From NCBI GenBank assembly GCA_032433765.1, contig JAVIAB010000024.1, positions 8,614,821-8,678,820 of the forward strand: DNA of 64,000 nt. Direction: 5' to 3'. Each line of letters begins with the position of its first letter. Position 1 is the stretch's first letter. The DNA comes from Megaustenia siamemsis. Taxonomy: Eukaryota; Mollusca; Gastropoda; Stylommatophora; Ariophantidae. The position numbers and the translations under genes are program-made. Of this stretch, positions 28,501-41,100 are shown in pieces. Below the pieces are notes generated by a model. The model saw nothing but the letters and a program-made list of their open reading frames with translations. It was not told where the DNA came from and did no database searches.

Positions 28501-31500
28501 CATGAAACAGAGTAGAATGGCGATCCATGGCAGCCAAACTTCGTTGTGGAGATGGACAAGTCAATCTATGACAGCCTGACCATCAAAGCAAGAAACAGAG
28601 TAGAATGGCGATCCATGGCAGCCAACCTTCGTTGTGGAGATGGACAAGTCAATCTATGACAGCCTGACCATCAAAGCAAGAAACAGAGTAGAATGGCGAT
28701 CCATGGCAGCCAACCTCCGTTGCGGAGATGGACAAGTCAATCTATGAAAGCTTGACCATCAAAGCAAGAAACAGAGTAGAATGGCGATCCATGGCAGCCA
28801 ACCTTCGTTGTGGAGATGGACAAGTCAATCTATGACAGCCTGACCATCAAAGCAAGAAACAGAGTAGAATGGCGATCCATGGCAGCCAAACTTCGTTGTG
28901 GAGATGGACAAATCAATCTATGACAGCCTGACCATCAAAGCAAGAAACAGAGTAGAATGGCGATCCATGGCAGCCAACCTTCGTTGTGGAGATGGACAAG
29001 TCAATCTATGACAGCTGACCATCAAAGCAAGAACAGAGTACAATGGCGATCCATGGCAGCCAACCTTCTTTGTGGAGATGGACAACCCAATCTATGACAG
29101 CATGCACCATCAAAGCAAGAAACAGTAGAATGGCGATCCATGGTAGCCAACCTTCGTTGTGGAGATGGACAAGTCAATCTATGACAGCCTGCACCATCAA
29201 AGCAAGAAACAGTAGAATGGCGATCCATGGTAGCCAACTTTCGTTGTGGAGATGGACAAGTCAATCTATGACAGCCTGCACGATCAAAGCAAGAAACAGA
29301 GTAGAATGGCGATCCATGGCAGCCAACCTTCGTTGTGGAGATGGACAAGTCAATCTATGACAGCCTGACCATCAAAGCAAGAAACAGTAGAATGGCGATC
29401 CATGGCAGCCAACCTTCGTTGTGGAGATGGACAAGTCAATCTATGACAGCCTGCACCATCAAAGCAAGAAACAGAGTAGAATGGCGATCCATGGCAGCCA
29501 ACCTTCGTTGTGGAGATGGACAAGTCAATCTATGACAGCCTGACCATCAAAGCAAGAAAAAGAGTAGAATGGCGATCCATGGTAGCCAACATTCGTTGTG
29601 GAGATGGACAAATCAATCTATGACAACCTGACCATCAAAGCAAGAAACAGAGTAGAATGGCAATCCATGGCAGCCAACCTTCGTTGTGGAGATGGACAAG
29701 TCAATCTATGACAGCCTGACCATCAAAGCAAGAAACAGAGTAGAATGGCGATCCATGGCAGCCAACCTTCGTTGTGGAGATGGACAAGTCAATCTATGAC
29801 AGCCTGCACCATCAAAGCAAGAAACAGAGTAGAATGGCGATCCATGGCAGCCAACCTTCGTTGTGGAGATGGACAAGTCAATCTATGACAGCCTGACCAT
29901 CAAAGCAAGAAACAGAGTAGAATGGCGATCCATGGCAGCCAACTTCGTTGTGGAGATGGACAAGTCAATCTATGACAGCCTGACCATCAAAGCAAGAAAC
30001 AGAGTAGAATGGCGATCCATGGCAGCCAACCTTCGTTGTGGAGATGGACAAGTCAATCTATGACAGCCTGCACCATCAAAGCAAGAAACAGTAGAATGGC
30101 GATCCATGGCAGCCAACCTTCGTTGTGGAGATGGACAAGTCAATCTATGACAGCCTGCACCATCAAAGCAAGAAACAGAGTAGAATGGCGATCCATGGCA
30201 GCCAACCTTCGTTGTGGAGATGGACAAGTCAATCTATGACAGCCTGACCATCAAAGCAAGAAACAGAGTAGAATTGCGATCCATGTTAGCCAACCTTCGT
30301 TGTGGAGATGGACAAGTCAATCTATGACAGCCTGACCATCAAAGCAAGAAACAGAGTAGAATGGCGATCCATGGCAGCCAACCTTCGTTGTGGAGATGGA
30401 CAAGTCAATCTATGACAGCCTGCACCATCAAAGCAAGAAACAGTAGAATGGCGATCCATGGCAGCCAACCTTCGTTGTGGAGATGGACAAGTCAATCTAT
30501 GACAGCCTGCACCATCAAAGCAAGAAACAGAGTAGAATGGCGATCCATGGCAGCCAACCTTCGTTGTGGAGATGGACAAGTCAATCTATGACAGCCTGAC
30601 CATCAAAGCAAGAAACAGAGTAGAATGGCGATCCATGGCAGCCAAACTTCGTTGTGGAGATGGACAAGTCAATCTATGACAGCCAGACCATCAAAGCAAG
30701 AAACAGAGTAGAATGGCGATCCATGGCAGCCAACCTTCGTTGTGGAGATGGACAAGTCAATCTATGACAGCCTGACCATCAAAGCAAGAAACAGAGTAGA
30801 ATGGCGATCCATGGCAGCCAACCTTCGTTGCGGAGATGGACAAGTCAATCTATGACAGCCTGACCATCAAAGCAAGAAACAGAGTAGAATGGCGATCCAT
30901 GGCAGCCAACCTTCGTTGTGGAGATGGACAAGTCAATCTATGACAGCCTGACCATCAAAGCAAGAAACAGAGTAGAATGGCGATCCATGGCAGCCAAACT
31001 TCGTTGTGGAGATGGACAAATCAATCTATGACAGCCTGACCATCAAAGCAAGAAACAGAGTAGAATGGCGATCCATGGCAGCCAACCTTCGTTGTGGAGA
31101 TGGACAAGTCAATCTATGACAGCCTGACCCTCAAAGCAAGGAACAGAGTAGAATGGCGATCCATGGCAGCCAACCTTCTTTGTGGAGATGGACAACCCAA
31201 TCTATGACAGCCTGCACCATCAAAGCAAGAAACAGTAAAATGGCGATCCATGGCAGCCAACCTTCGTTGTGGAGATGGACAAGTCAATCTATGACAGCCT
31301 GCACCATCAAAGCAAGAAACAGTAGAATGGCGATCCATGGCAGCCAACTTTCGTTGTGGAGATGGACAAGTCAATCTATGACAGCCTGCCATCAAAGCAA
31401 GAAACAGAGTAGAATGGCGATCCATGGCAGCCAACCTTCGTTGTGGAGATGGACAAGTCAATCTATAACAGCCTGCACCATCAAAGCAAGAAACAGTAGA

Positions 31501-32630
31501 ATTGCGATCCATGGCAGCCAACCTTCGTTGTGGAGATGGACAAGTCAATCTATGACAGCCTGCACCATCAAAGCAAGAAACAGAGTAGAATGGCGATCCA
31601 TGGCAGCCAACCTTCGTTGTGGAGATGGACAAGTCAATCTATGACAGCCTGACCATCAAAGCAAGAAAAAGAGTAGAATGGCGATCCATGGCAGCCAACA
31701 TTCGTTGTGGAGATGGACAAATCAATCTATGACAGCCTGACCATCAAAGCAAGAAACAGAGTAGAATGGCGATCCATGGCAGCCAACCTTCGTTGTGGAG
31801 ATGGACAAGTCAATCTATGACAGCCTGCACCATCAAAGCAAGAAACAGAGTAGAATGGCGATCCATGGCAGCCAAACTTCGTTGTGGAGATGGACAAGTC
31901 AATCTATGACAGCCTGGCCATCAAAGCAAGAAACAGAGTAGAATGGCGATCCATGGCAGCCAACCTTCGTTGTGGAGATGGACAAGTCAATCTATGACAG
32001 CCTGACCATCAAAGCAAGAAACAGAGTAGAATGGCGATCCATGGCAGCCAACCTTCGTTGTGGAGATGGACAAGTCAATCTATGACAGCCTGACCATCAA
32101 AGAAGAAACAGAGTAGAATGGCGATCCATGGCAGCCAAACTTCGTTGTGGAGATGGACAAGTCAATCTATGACAGCCTGCCATCAAAGCAAGAAACAGAG
32201 TAGAATGGCGATCCATGGCAGCCAACCTTCGTTGTGGAGATGGACAAGTCAATCTATGACAGCCTGACCATCAAAGCAAGAAACAGAGTAGAATGGCGAT
32301 CCATGGCAGCCAACCTTCGTTGTGGAGATGGACAAGTCAATCTATGACAGCCTGACCATCAAAGCAAGAAACAGAGTAGAATGGCGATCCATGGCAGCCA
32401 ACCTTCGTTGTGGAGATGGACAAGTCAATCTATGACAGCCTGACCATCAAAGCAAGAAACAGAGTAGAATGGCGATCCATGGCAGCCAACCTTCGTTGTG
32501 GAGATGGACAAGTCAATCTATGACAGCCTGACCATCAAAGCAAGAAACAGAGTAGAATGGCGATCCATGGCAGCCAACCTTCGTTGTGGAGATGGACAAG
32601 TCAATCTATGACAGCCTGCACATCAAAGCA
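28501..32630 (+). repeat. Satellite intermediate zone: 4-unit and about 24-unit higher-order repeats
   Basis: Variant order repeats: blocks of four units (352 bp) at 29970-30239 and 30322-30591 are identical in their variants, and a block marked by ttctttgtgg, gacaaccc, aactttcg and gcaagaaaaag recurs at about 2,110 bp (29066-29600 and 31176-31710). Length variants of 87 bp (tgcacc with acagtaga) keep reading frames open over two to five units on both strands (for example 31153-31644 plus, 31632-31114 minus). Confidence 0.9.
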
Positions 32631-35600
32631 AGAAACAGAGTAGAATGGCGATCCATGGCAGCCAACCTTCGTTGTGGAGATGGACAAGTCAATCTATGAC
32701 AGCCTGACCATCAAAGCAAGAAACAGAGTAGAATGGCGATCCATGGCAGCCAACCTTCGTTGTGGAGATGGACAAGTCAATCTATGACAGCCTGACCATC
32801 AAAGCAAGAAACAGAGTAGAATGGCGATCCATGGCAGCCAACCTTCGTTGTGGAGATGGACAAGTCAATCTATGACAGCCTGACCATCAAAGCAAGAAAC
32901 AGAGTAGAATGGCGATCCATGGCAGCCAACCTTCGTTGTGGAGATGGACAAGTCAATCTATGACAGCCTGACCATCAAAGCAAGAAACAGAGTAGAATGG
33001 CGATCCATGGCAGCCAACCTTCGTTGTGGAGATGGACAAGTCAATCTATGACAGCCTGACCATCAAAGCAAGAAACAGAGTAGAATGGCGATCCATGGCA
33101 GCCAACCTTCGTTGTGGAGATGGACAAGTCAATCTATGACAGCCTGACCATCAAAGCAAGAAACAGAGTAGAATGGCGATCCATGGCAGCCAACCTTCGT
33201 TGTGGAGATGGACAAGTCAATCTATGACAGCCTGACCATCAAAGCAAGAAACAGAGTAGAATGGCGATCCATGGCAGCCAACCTTCGTTGTGGAGATGGA
33301 CAAGTCAATCTATGACAGCCTGACCATCAAAGCAAGAAACAGAGTAGAATGGCGATCCATGGCAGCCAACCTTCGTTGTGGAGATGGACAAGTCAATCTA
33401 TGACAGCCTGACCATCAAAGCAAGAAACAGAGTAGAATGGCGATCCATGGCAGCCAACCTTCGTTGTGGAGATGGACAAGTCAATCTATGACAGCCTGAC
33501 CATCAAAGCAAGAAACAGAGTAGAATGGCGATCCATGGCAGCCAACCTTCGTTGTGGAGATGGACAAGTCAATCTATGACAGCCTGACCATCAAAGCAAG
33601 AAACAGAGTAGAATGGCGATCCATGGCAGCCAACCTTCGTTGTGGAGATGGACAAGTCAATCTATGACAGCCTGCACCATCAAAGCAAGAAACAGAGTAG
33701 AATGGCGATCCATGGCAGCCAACCTTCGTTGTGGAGATGGACAAGTCAATCTATGACAGCCTGACCATCAAAGCAAGAAACAGAGTAGAATGGCGATCCA
33801 TGGCAGCCAACCTTCGTTGTGGAGATGGACAAGTCAATCTATGACAGCCTGACCATCAAAGCAAGAAACAGAGTAGAATGGCGATCCATGGCAGCCAACC
33901 TTCGTTGTGGAGATGGACAAGTCAATCTATGACAGCCTGACCATCAAAGCAAGAAACAGAGTAGAATGGCGATCCATGGCAGCCAACCTTCGTTGTGGAG
34001 ATGGACAAGTCAATCTATGACAGCCTGACCATCAAAGCAAGAAACAGAGTAGAATGGCGATCCATGGCAGCCAACCTTCGTTGTGGAGATGGACAAGTCA
34101 ATCTATGACAGCCTGACCATCAAAGCAAGAAACAGAGTAGAATGGCGATCCATGGCAGCCAACCTTCGTTGTGGAGATGGACAAGTCAATCTATGACAGC
34201 CTGACCATCAAAGCAAGAAACAGAGTAGAATGGCGATCCATGGCAGCCAACCTTCGTTGTGGAGATGGACAAGTCAATCTATGACAGCCTGACCATCAAA
34301 GCAAGAAACAGAGTAGAATGGCGATCCATGGCAGCCAACCTTCGTTGTGGAGATGGACAAGTCAATCTATGACAGCCTGACCATCAAAGCAAGAAACAGA
34401 GTAGAATGGCGATCCATGGCAGCCAACTTCGTTGTGGAGATGGACAAGTCAATCTATGACAGCCTGACCATCAAAGCAAGAAACAGAGTAGAATGGCGAT
34501 CCATGGCAGCCAACCTTCGTTGTGGAGATGGACAAGTCAATCTATGACAGCCTGACCATCAAAGCAAGAAACAGAGTAGAATGGCGATCCATGGCAGCCA
34601 ACCTTCGTTGTGGAGATGGACAAGTCAATCTATGACAGCCTGACCATCAAAGCAAGAAACAGAGTAGAATGGCGATCCATGGCAGCCAAACTTCGTTGTG
34701 GAGATGGACAAGTCAATCTATGACAGCCTGACCATCAAAGCAAGAAACAGAGTAGAATGGCGATCCATGGCAGCCAACCTTCGTTGTGGAGATGGACAAG
34801 TCAATCTATGACAGCCTGACCATCAAAGCAAGAAACAGAGTAGAATGGCGATCCATGGCAGCCAACCTTCGTTGTGGAGATGGACAAGTCAATCTATGAC
34901 AGCCTGCACCATCAAAGCAAGAAACAGAGTAGAATGGCGATCCATGGCAGCCAACCTTCGTTGTGGAGATGGACAAGTCAATCTATGACAGCCTGACCAT
35001 CAAAGCAAGAAACAGAGTAGAATGGCGATCCATGGCAGCCAACCTTCGTTGTGGAGATGGACAAGTCAATCTATGACAGCCTGACCATCAAAGCAAGAAA
35101 CAGAGTAGAATGGCGATCCATGGCAGCCAACCTTCGTTGTGGAGATGGACAAGTCAATCTATGACAGCCTGACCATCAAAGCAAGAAACAGAGTAGAATG
35201 GCGATCCATGGCAGCCAACCTTCGTTGTGGAGATGGACAAGTCAATCTATGACAGCCTGACCATCAAAGCAAGAAACAGAGTAGAATGGCGATCCATGGC
35301 AGCCAACCTTCGTTGTGGAGATGGACAAGTCAATCTATGACAGCCTGACCATCAAAGCAAGAAACAGAGTAGAATGGCGATCCATGGCAGCCAACCTTCG
35401 TTGTGGAGATGGACAAGTCAATCTATGACAGCCTGACCATCAAAGCAAGAAACAGAGTAGAATGGCGATCCATGGCAGCCAACCTTCGTTGTGGAGATGG
35501 ACAAGTCAATCTATGACAGCCTGACCATCAAAGCAAGAAACAGAGTAGAATGGCGATCCATGGCAGCCAACCTTCGTTGTGGAGATGGACAAGTCAATCT

Positions 35601-38117
35601 ATGACAGCCTGACCATCAAAGCAAGAAACAGAGTAGAATGGCGATCCATGGCAGCCAACCTTCGTTGTGGAGATGGACAAGTCAATCTATGACAGCCTGA
35701 CCATCAAAGCAAGAAACAGAGTAGAATGGCGATCCATGGCAGCCAACCTTCGTTGTGGAGATGGACAAGTCAATCTATGACAGCCTGACCATCAAAGCAA
35801 GAAACAGAGTAGAATGGCGATCCATGGCAGCCAACCTTCGTTGTGGAGATGGACAAGTCAATCTATGACAGCCTGACCATCAAAGCAAGAAACAGAGTAG
35901 AATGGCGATCCATGGCAGCCAACCTTCGTTGTGGAGATGGACAAGTCAATCTATGACAGCCTGACCATCAAAGCAAGAAACAGAGTAGAATGGCGATCCA
36001 TGGCAGCCAACCTTCGTTGTGGAGATGGACAAGTCAATCTATGACAGCCTGACCATCAAAGCAAGAAACAGAGTAGAATGGCGATCCATGGCAGCCAACC
36101 TTCGTTGTGGAGATGGACAAGTCAATCTATGACAGCCTGACCATCAAAGCAAGAAACAGAGTAGAATGGCGATCCATGGCAGCCAACCTTCGTTGTGGAG
36201 ATGGACAAGTCAATCTATGACAGCCTGACCATCAAAGCAAGAAACAGAGTAGAATGGCGATCCATGGCAGCCAACCTTCGTTGTGGAGATGGACAAGTCA
36301 ATCTATGACAGCCTGACCATCAAAGCAAGAAACAGAGTAGAATGGCGATCCATGGCAGCCAACCTTCGTTGTGGAGATGGACAAGTCAATCTATGACAGC
36401 CTGACCATCAAAGCAAGAAACAGAGTAGAATGGCGATCCATGGCAGCCAACCTTCGTTGTGGAGATGGACAAGTCAATCTATGACAGCCTGACCATCAAA
36501 GCAAGAAACAGAGTAGAATGGCGATCCATGGCAGCCAACCTTCGTTGTGGAGATGGACAAGTCAATCTATGACAGCCTGACCATCAAAGCAAGAAACAGA
36601 GTAGAATGGCGATCCATGGCAGCCAACCTTCGTTGTGGAGATGGACAAGTCAATCTATGACAGCCTGACCATCAAAGCAAGAAACAGAGTAGAATGGCGA
36701 TCCATGGCAGCCAACCTTCGTTGTGGAGATGGACAAGTCAATCTATGACAGCCTGACCATCAAAGCAAGAAACAGAGTAGAATGGCGATCCATGGCAGCC
36801 AACCTTCGTTGTGGAGATGGACAAGTCAATCTATGACAGCCTGACCATCAAAGCAAGAAACAGAGTAGAATGGCGATCCATGGCAGCCAACCTTCGTTGT
36901 GGAGATGGACAAGTCAATCTATGACAGCCTGACCATCAAAGCAAGAAACAGAGTAGAATGGCGATCCATGGCAGCCAACCTTCGTTGTGGAGATGGACAA
37001 GTCAATCTATGACAGCCTGACCATCAAAGCAAGAAACAGAGTAGAATGGCGATCCATGGCAGCCAACCTTCGTTGTGGAGATGGACAAGTCAATCTATGA
37101 CAGCCTGACCATCAAAGCAAGAAACAGAGTAGAATGGCGATCCATGGCAGCCAACCTTCGTTGTGGAGATGGACAAGTCAATCTATGACAGCCTGACCAT
37201 CAAAGCAAGAAACAGAGTAGAATGGCGATCCATGGCAGCCAACCTTCGTTGTGGAGATGGACAAGTCAATCTATGACAGCCTGACCATCAAAGCAAGAAA
37301 CAGAGTAGAATGGCGATCCATGGCAGCCAACCTTCGTTGTGGAGATGGACAAGTCAATCTATGACAGCCTGACCATCAAAGCAAGAAACAGAGTAGAATG
37401 GCGATCCATGGCAGCCAACCTTCGTTGTGGAGATGGACAAGTCAATCTATGACAGCCTGACCATCAAAGCAAGAAACAGAGTAGAATGGCGATCCATGGC
37501 AGCCAACCTTCGTTGTGGAGATGGACAAGTCAATCTATGACAGCCTGACCATCAAAGCAAGAAACAGAGTAGAATGGCGATCCATGGCAGCCAACCTTCG
37601 TTGTGGAGATGGACAAGTCAATCTATGACAGCCTGACCATCAAAGCAAGAAACAGAGTAGAATGGCGATCCATGGCAGCAACCTTCGTTGTGGAGATGGA
37701 CAAGTCAATCTATGACAGCCTGACCATCAAAGCAAGAAACAGAGTAGAATGGCGATCCATGGCAGCCAACCTTCGTTGTGGAGATGGACAAGTCAATCTA
37801 TGACAGCCTGACCATCAAAGCAAGAAACAGAGTAGAATGGCGATCCATGGCAGCCAACCTTCGTTGTGGAGATGGACAAGTCAATCTATGACAGCCTGAC
37901 CATCAAAGCAAGAAACAGAGTAGAATGGCGATCCATGGCAGCCAACCTTCGTTGTGGAGATGGACAAGTCAATCTATGACAGCCTGACCATCAAAGCAAG
38001 AAACAGAGTAGAATGGCGATCCATGGCAGCCAACCTTCGTTGTGGAGATGGACAAGTCAATCTATGACAGCCTGACCATCAAAGCAAGAAACAGAGTAGA
38101 ATGGCGAGCCAACCTTC
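32631..38117 (+). repeat. Satellite near-homogeneous zone with rare variants
   Basis: Only isolated changes were seen: tgcacc at about 33674 and 34908, a one-base deletion (gccaacttcg) at about 34427, gccaaacttcg at about 34686, ggcagcaacc at about 37677, and a 9 bp deletion (atggcgagccaacc) at about 38108. Between them units look identical. Confidence 0.9.
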
Positions 38118-41100
38118 GTTGTGGAGATGGACAAGTCAATCTATGACAGCCTGACCATCAAAGCAAGAAACAGAGTAGAATGGCGATCCATGGCAGCCAA
38201 CCTTCGTTGTGGAGATGGACAAGTCAATCTATGACAGCCTGACCATCAAAGCAAGAAACAGAGTAGAATGGCGATCCATGGCAGCCAACCTTCGTTGTGG
38301 AGATGGACAAGTCAATCTATGACAGCCTGACCATCAAAGCAAGAAACAGAGTAGAATGGCGATCCATGGCAGCCAACCTTCGTTGTGGAGATGGACAAGT
38401 CAATCTATGACAGCCTGACCATCAAAGCAAGAAACAGAGTAGAATGGCGATCCATGGCAGCCAACCTTCGTTGTGGAGATGGACAAGTCAATCTATGACA
38501 GCCTGACCATCAAAGCAAGAAACAGAGTAGAATGGCGATCCATGGCAGCCAACCTTCGTTGTGGAGATGGACAAGTCAATCTATGACAGCCTGACCATCA
38601 AAGCAAGAAACAGAGTAGAATGGCGATCCATGGCAGCCAACCTTCGTTGTGGAGATGGACAAGTCAATCTATGACAGCCTGACCATCAAAGCAAGAAACA
38701 GAGTAGAATGGCGATCCATGGCAGCCAACCTTCGTTGTGGAGATGGACAAGTCAATCTATGACAGCCTGACCATCAAAGCAAGAAACAGAGTAGAATGGC
38801 GATCCATGGCAGCCAACCTTCGTTGTGGAGATGGACAAGTCAATCTATGACAGCCTGACCATCAAAGCAAGAAACAGAGTAGAATGGCGATCCATGGCAG
38901 CCAACCTTCGTTGTGGAGATGGACAAGTCAATCTATGACAGCCTGACCATCAAAGCAAGAAACAGAGTAGAATGGCGATCCATGGCAGCCAACCTTCGTT
39001 GTGGAGATGGACAAGTCAATCTATGACAGCCTGACCATCAAAGCAAGAAACAGAGTAGAATGGCGATCCATGGCAGCCAACCTTCGTTGTGGAGATGGAC
39101 AAGTCAATCTATGACAGCCTGACCATCAAAGCAAGAAACAGAGTAGAATGGCGATCCATGGCAGCCAACCTTCGTTGTGGAGATGGACAAGTCAATCTAT
39201 GACAGCCTGACCATCAAAGCAAGAAACAGAGTAGAATGGCGATCCATGGCAGCCAACCTTCGTTGTGGAGATGGACAAGTCAATCTATGACAGCCTGACC
39301 ATCAAAGCAAGAAACAGAGTAGAATGGCGATCCATGGCAGCCAACCTTCGTTGTGGAGATGGACAAGTCAATCTATGACAGCCTGACCATCAAAGCAAGA
39401 AACAGAGTAGAATGGCGATCCATGGCAGCCAACCTTCGTTGTGGAGATGGACAAGTCAATCTATGACAGCCTGACCATCAAAGCAAGAAACAGAGTAGAA
39501 TGGCGATCCATGGCAGCCAACCTTCGTTGTGGAGATGGACAAGTCAATCTATGACAGCCTGACCATCAAAGCAAGAAACAGAGTAGAATGGCGATCCATG
39601 GCAGCCAACCTTCGTTGTGGAGATGGACAAGTCAATCTATGACAGCCTGACCATCAAAGCAAGAAACAGAGTAGAATGGCGATCCATGGCAGCCAACCTT
39701 CGTTGTGGAGATGGACAAGTCAATCTATGACAGCCTGACCATCAAAGCAAGAAACAGAGTAGAATGGCGATCCATGGCAGCCAACCTTCGTTGTGGAGAT
39801 GGACAAGTCAATCTATGACAGCCTGACCATCAAAGCAAGAAACAGAGTAGAATGGCGATCCATGGCAGCCAACCTTCGTTGTGGAGATGGACAAGTCAAT
39901 CTATGACAGCCTGACCATCAAAGCAAGAAACAGAGTAGAATGGCGATCCATGGCAGCCAACCTTCGTTGTGGAGATGGACAAGTCAATCTATGACAGCCT
40001 GACCATCAAAGCAAGAAACAGAGTAGAATGGCGATCCATGGCAGCCAACCTTCGTTGTGGAGATGGACAAGTCAATCTATGACAGCCTGACCATCAAAGC
40101 AAGAAACAGAGTAGAATGGCGATCCATGGCAGCCAACCTTCGTTGTGGAGATGGACAAGTCAATCTATGACAGCCTGACCATCAAAGCAAGAAACAGAGT
40201 AGAATGGCGATCCATGGCAGCCAACCTTCGTTGTGGAGATGGACAAGTCAATCTATGACAGCCTGACCATCAAAGCAAGAAACAGAGTAGAATGGCGATC
40301 CATGGCAGCCAACCTTCGTTGTGGAGATGGACAAGTCAATCTATGACAGCCTGACCATCAAAGCAAGAAACAGAGTAGAATGGCGATCCATGGCAGCCAA
40401 CCTTCGTTGTGGAGATGGACAAGTCAATCTATGACAGCCTGACCATCAAAGCAAGAAACAGAGTAGAATGGCGATCCATGGCAGCCAACCTTCGTTGTGG
40501 AGATGGACAAGTCAATCTATGACAGCCTGACCATCAAAGCAAGAAACAGAGTAGAATGGCGATCCATGGCAGCCAACCTTCGTTGTGGAGATGGACAAGT
40601 CAATCTATGACAGCCTGACCATCAAAGCAAGAAACAGAGTAGAATGGCGATCCATGGCAGCCAACCTTCGTTGTGGAGATGGACAAGTCAATCTATGACA
40701 GCCTGACCATCAAAGCAAGAAACAGAGTAGAATGGCGATCCATGGCAGCCAACCTTCGTTGTGGAGATGGACAAGTCAATCTATGACAGCCTGACCATCA
40801 AAGCAAGAAACAGAGTAGAATGGCGATCCATGGCAGCCAACCTTCGTTGTGGAGATGGACAAGTCAATCTATGACAGCCTGACCATCAAAGCAAGAAACA
40901 GAGTAGAATGGCGATCCATGGCAGCCAACCTTCGTTGTGGAGATGGACAAGTCAATCTATGACAGCCTGACCATCAAAGCAAGAAACAGAGTAGAATGGC
41001 GATCCATGGCAGCCAACCTTCGTTGTGGAGATGGACAAGTCAATCTATGACAGCCTGACCATCAAAGCAAGAAACAGAGTAGAATGGCGATCCATGGCAG

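Noticed and set aside
26541..31644. Open frames of 60-172 codons on both strands within the satellite, taken as proteins
   Set aside because: They follow 87 bp length variants, exist on both strands at once, and have no start context, splice sites or domain beyond the LINE C-terminus.
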